Below are positions 61,887 through 64,000 of a stretch of 64,000 nucleotides of DNA, in pieces. The position numbers and the translations under genes are program-made. Source of the DNA: Clostridium estertheticum (lineage in GTDB: Bacteria > Bacillota > Clostridia > Clostridiales > Clostridiaceae); NCBI RefSeq assembly GCF_011065935.2, contig NZ_JAAMNH020000001.1, forward strand, positions 1,509,001 through 1,573,000, in the 5' to 3' direction. The notes beneath the pieces are model-generated. The model saw nothing but the letters and a program-made list of their open reading frames with translations. It was not told where the DNA came from and did not search any database. How positions within the stretch are numbered: position 1 is the first letter of the stretch; each line of letters starts with the position of its first letter.

Positions 61887-62963
61887 ATGAAGATAACCAA
61901 TATAAAAATAGGACGGATATCTGTTCCACTTAGGACACCATTTAAAACTGCATTAAGAACCGTAAATAGTGTGGAGGATGTGATAGTGGAAATACACACT
62001 GACACTGGTAATATAGGTTTTGGAGAAGCACCACCAACAGGAGTTATAACAGGGGATACTACAGGAGCAATAATAGGGGCTATAGAAGATCATATAAAGA
62101 AAACTATACTAGGTATGAAAATAGAAAATTTTGAGGATATAATGTTAAAATTACAAAACTGTGTTTTAAAGAACACAAGTGCAAAGGCTGCAGTTGATAT
62201 AGCGCTATATGATTTATATGGACAGTTGTATGGAGCACCACTATACAAGTTGTTAGGTGGATATAGAAGTGAAATAGTAACAGACATAACTATAAGCGTA
62301 AATGATCCTGAAGAAATGGCAAAGGATAGTTTAGATGCTATAAATAGAGGTTATAGTACTTTGAAAATAAAGGTAGGAAAAGATTCCACGCGAGACATGG
62401 AAAGAATGAAAGCAATAAGAAAGGCTGTAGGTTATGATGTTAATCTTAGAATTGACGCAAATCAAGGGTGGAAGCCAAAGGAAGCTGTAAACGTATTAAG
62501 AAAAATGGAGGATGCAGGGCTACAAATTGAGTTTGTAGAACAACCAGTCTCTGCATATGATATAGATGGATTAAAATTTGTAACAGATAATGTATATATA
62601 CCTGTTTTAGCAGATGAAAGCGTATTTTCTCCATTGGACGCTTTGCATATTCTGCAAAGGAGAGCTGCAGATTTTATAAATATAAAACTTATGAAAACAG
62701 GTGGCATATATAACGCTCTTAAAATATGTTCCATAGCAGAAATCTATGGAGTTGAATGTATGATAGGCTGTATGCTTGAAGCAAAGGTAAGTGTAACTGC
62801 TGCTGTGCATTTAGCTTGTGCAAAAAGTATTATCACTAAAATTGATTTGGATGGTCCTGTTTTATGCAGTGAAGACCCAGTAAATGGAGGAGCAATATTT
62901 AATGAATCCAAAATAATACTTACAGATGCACCAGGACTGGGGATAAAATCTATAAATTATTAG
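61887..62963 (+). CDS. Dipeptide epimerase (enolase superfamily)
   Basis: 358 residues, mandelate racemase/muconate lactonizing group. Catalytic lysines in STLKIKVGKD (KxK), metal ligands Asp/Glu in LRIDANQGW, EFVEQPV and VLADESVFSP, and the second acid/base Lys in INIKLMKTGG. This matches L-Ala-D/L-Glu and related dipeptide epimerases, which invert one residue of wall-derived or dietary dipeptides in the cytosol. The ATG at 61887 follows GGGGGAG; the longer frame lacks a site. The M20 amidohydrolase close by could hydrolyse the product. Ends in a perfect terminator. Confidence 0.87.
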   Translation: MKITNIKIGRISVPLRTPFKTALRTVNSVEDVIVEIHTDTGNIGFGEAPPTGVITGDTTGAIIGAIEDHIKKTILGMKIENFEDIMLKLQNCVLKNTSAKAAVDIALYDLYGQLYGAPLYKLLGGYRSEIVTDITISVNDPEEMAKDSLDAINRGYSTLKIKVGKDSTRDMERMKAIRKAVGYDVNLRIDANQGWKPKEAVNVLRKMEDAGLQIEFVEQPVSAYDIDGLKFVTDNVYIPVLADESVFSPLDALHILQRRAADFINIKLMKTGGIYNALKICSIAEIYGVECMIGCMLEAKVSVTAAVHLACAKSIITKIDLDGPVLCSEDPVNGGAIFNESKIILTDAPGLGIKSINY

Positions 62964-62997
62964 TTAAGAAAATTGTACTTTATAAAGTAGATATATG

Positions 62998-63030
62998 AAA
63001 AAAGCCTACCCGCAAGGGTAGGCTTTTTAA
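62998..63030. terminator. Bidirectional terminator between epimerase and permease
   Basis: AAAAAGCCTACCC pairs with GGGTAGGCTTTTT around GCAA, with tracts on both sides. Confidence 0.94.
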
Positions 63031-63053
63031 GTAAGAATATGAATTATTTTAAA

Positions 63054-64000
63054 TTATAAAGATTTATTTAGATGTTTTTTTTCATAGTTGTTATACATTA
63101 CCCATGCAACTACAGCAAAGAATACTGGTCCAGCTACACTCCAAATTGTTGTTGGTAAATCTCCTTCGAGTGCTGGTTGTATTATTGAGAAGAAATTTGC
63201 AAATCCAACAGTGAATATAACTACTACTGTCCATATTAAAGCACTTCTGTCAGTTTTGAATATTTCAAAAGGCTTAACAATAGCTTTGTTTTTCTTAAAT
63301 GGTGCGAAAGCAAACGCTATAAACATGTATGGAAGAGTCATAGCTACGTTAGTCATTGAAACTAATATTTCGATGAACTTTTTCATAGAATCCCCACCAA
63401 CAACAGAAACAAGGAAAATCATAATACAAACTAACGCCGCTTGAACCCACATAGCGTTTTGAGGCATTCCGTTTTTCATTTCTCCCATTTTTCCAGGCCA
63501 TAATTTAGCTGGAGTACCTTCAATTAATTGTTTTAATGGTGAGAACATTAGCGTAAAGAAAGCACCTGATAAAGCTAAGAACATTGAAAGTCCAACGAAT
63601 CTAGCTACACCATGTCCCATTGCTATCGAAGTAGCTTGGCTTGCTCCGAAAGCATTACCAAGAGAATATCCTAGATTAGCCATTACTACATAACCAGCAT
63701 TAGCTAAGTTAACGCTCTTGTCATTCATAACGCTTGACCAATTTGTGAATATACCAACAAGGAATATTCCAAGTGAGTATCCAATTGAGATAACAATCGC
63801 TGAAATAACAACACCCTTAGGGAAGTTTTTTTCAGCATTTTCTGTTTCGTCAACCAATCCTCCAACAACTTCTATACCGCCATAAGCAAATATAGCAAAT
63901 ACTACGAATGCAAATGATTGAAGTATATTCCCAACATATTTAGGATTTGGTGAATCTATGAATGAACTAATTCCAACTATTGGTTGAGCTAAATGACCAT
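63054..64000 (-). CDS. APC-family permease, 3' part (5' end outside the window)
   Basis: The frame is open to the right window edge; the TTG at 63857 is internal, since upstream codons continue as YGGIEVVGGLVDETENAEKNFPKG, the helix-6 region of the glutamate:GABA-antiporter-like APC branch. About 315 residues are visible, with seven or so membrane helices and the end VGFANFFSIIQPALEGD...YEKKHLNKSL. A decayed paralogue of its C-terminus lies at 57433-57611. It exchanges an amino acid across the cytoplasmic membrane; which one cannot be told. Confidence 0.88.
   Translation of the reverse strand, partial: GHLAQPIVGISSFIDSPNPKYVGNILQSFAFVVFAIFAYGGIEVVGGLVDETENAEKNFPKGVVISAIVISIGYSLGIFLVGIFTNWSSVMNDKSVNLANAGYVVMANLGYSLGNAFGASQATSIAMGHGVARFVGLSMFLALSGAFFTLMFSPLKQLIEGTPAKLWPGKMGEMKNGMPQNAMWVQAALVCIMIFLVSVVGGDSMKKFIEILVSMTNVAMTLPYMFIAFAFAPFKKNKAIVKPFEIFKTDRSALIWTVVVIFTVGFANFFSIIQPALEGDLPTTIWSVAGPVFFAVVAWVMYNNYEKKHLNKSL

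Noticed and set aside
1..64000. CRISPR arrays, tRNA or rRNA genes, prophage
   Set aside because: No direct-repeat/spacer arrays, no tRNA cloverleaf, no rRNA and no phage structural genes were seen on reading through both strands.

Overview
The window comes from an AT-rich (roughly one-third GC by eye), anaerobic, Gram-positive genome, most likely a Clostridium sensu stricto. Supporting signs are G-rich ribosome binding sites, frequent TTG/GTG starts, a class A-type RNase P RNA, a glycyl-radical dehydratase, many small ferredoxin-like Fe-S proteins, a small ORF resembling alpha/beta spore proteins, and several APC amino-acid permeases. The species cannot be fixed from the sequence alone.

Layout. 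1-5.3 kb: the 3' end of a ygfK-ssnA operon (purine/selenium-linked catabolism) running into two PLP enzymes. 5.5-9.4 kb: an OmpR-type two-component system, then DedA and UppP envelope genes; an OmpR-style direct-repeat box lies in front of dedA. 9.4-16.1 kb: two amino-acid permeases, a tandem amidase with one dead catalytic domain, a YczE-type membrane protein and a decayed gene. 16.1-18.6 kb: a flavodoxin/ferredoxin fusion, a MarR regulator and a DUF362 ferredoxin behind a promoter with a perfect 24-bp palindrome. 18.7-29.7 kb: a diguanylate cyclase, a DUF3048 lipoprotein, a 1735-residue secreted double nucleotidase, a carbonic anhydrase, an AI-2E-type exporter and an NlpC/P60 hydrolase. 30-36.4 kb: a permease and a complete Leloir operon galK-galE-galT-galR with two LacI-type operators. 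36.4-39.6 kb: a mosaic patch with an IS200-like transposase carrying an altered HUH motif, an orphan FAD/BFD oxidoreductase, an M24 peptidase relic and a proline iminopeptidase of foreign-looking composition. 39.6-40.1 kb: rnpB. 40.1-44 kb: a GntR-controlled operon with two ABC exporters. 44-49.7 kb: a second two-component system, a secreted protein and another ABC exporter; an identical 18-mer stands in front of the regulator gene and the secreted-protein gene. 49.7-57.1 kb: a hydroxyproline/proline island (cupin regulator, hypE, hypD, proC, ppnP, then a TrmB regulator and an ornithine cyclodeaminase-like gene). 57.2-64 kb: a spore-protein-like small ORF, a permease relic, an orphan PAS histidine kinase, an M20 amidohydrolase, a highly methionine-rich repeat protein, a dipeptide epimerase and a truncated permease.

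Together the genes describe an amino-acid- and peptide-fermenting spore-former. It imports amino acids through APC antiporters, makes proline from hydroxyproline (HypD + ProC) and probably from ornithine, trims peptides, uses galactose, and defends its envelope with two-component/ABC modules. The best candidates for something undescribed are the 46% Met repeat protein at 61.3-61.7 kb, the two-component regulon defined by the repeated 18-mer, and the two PLP enzymes attached to ygfK-ssnA.
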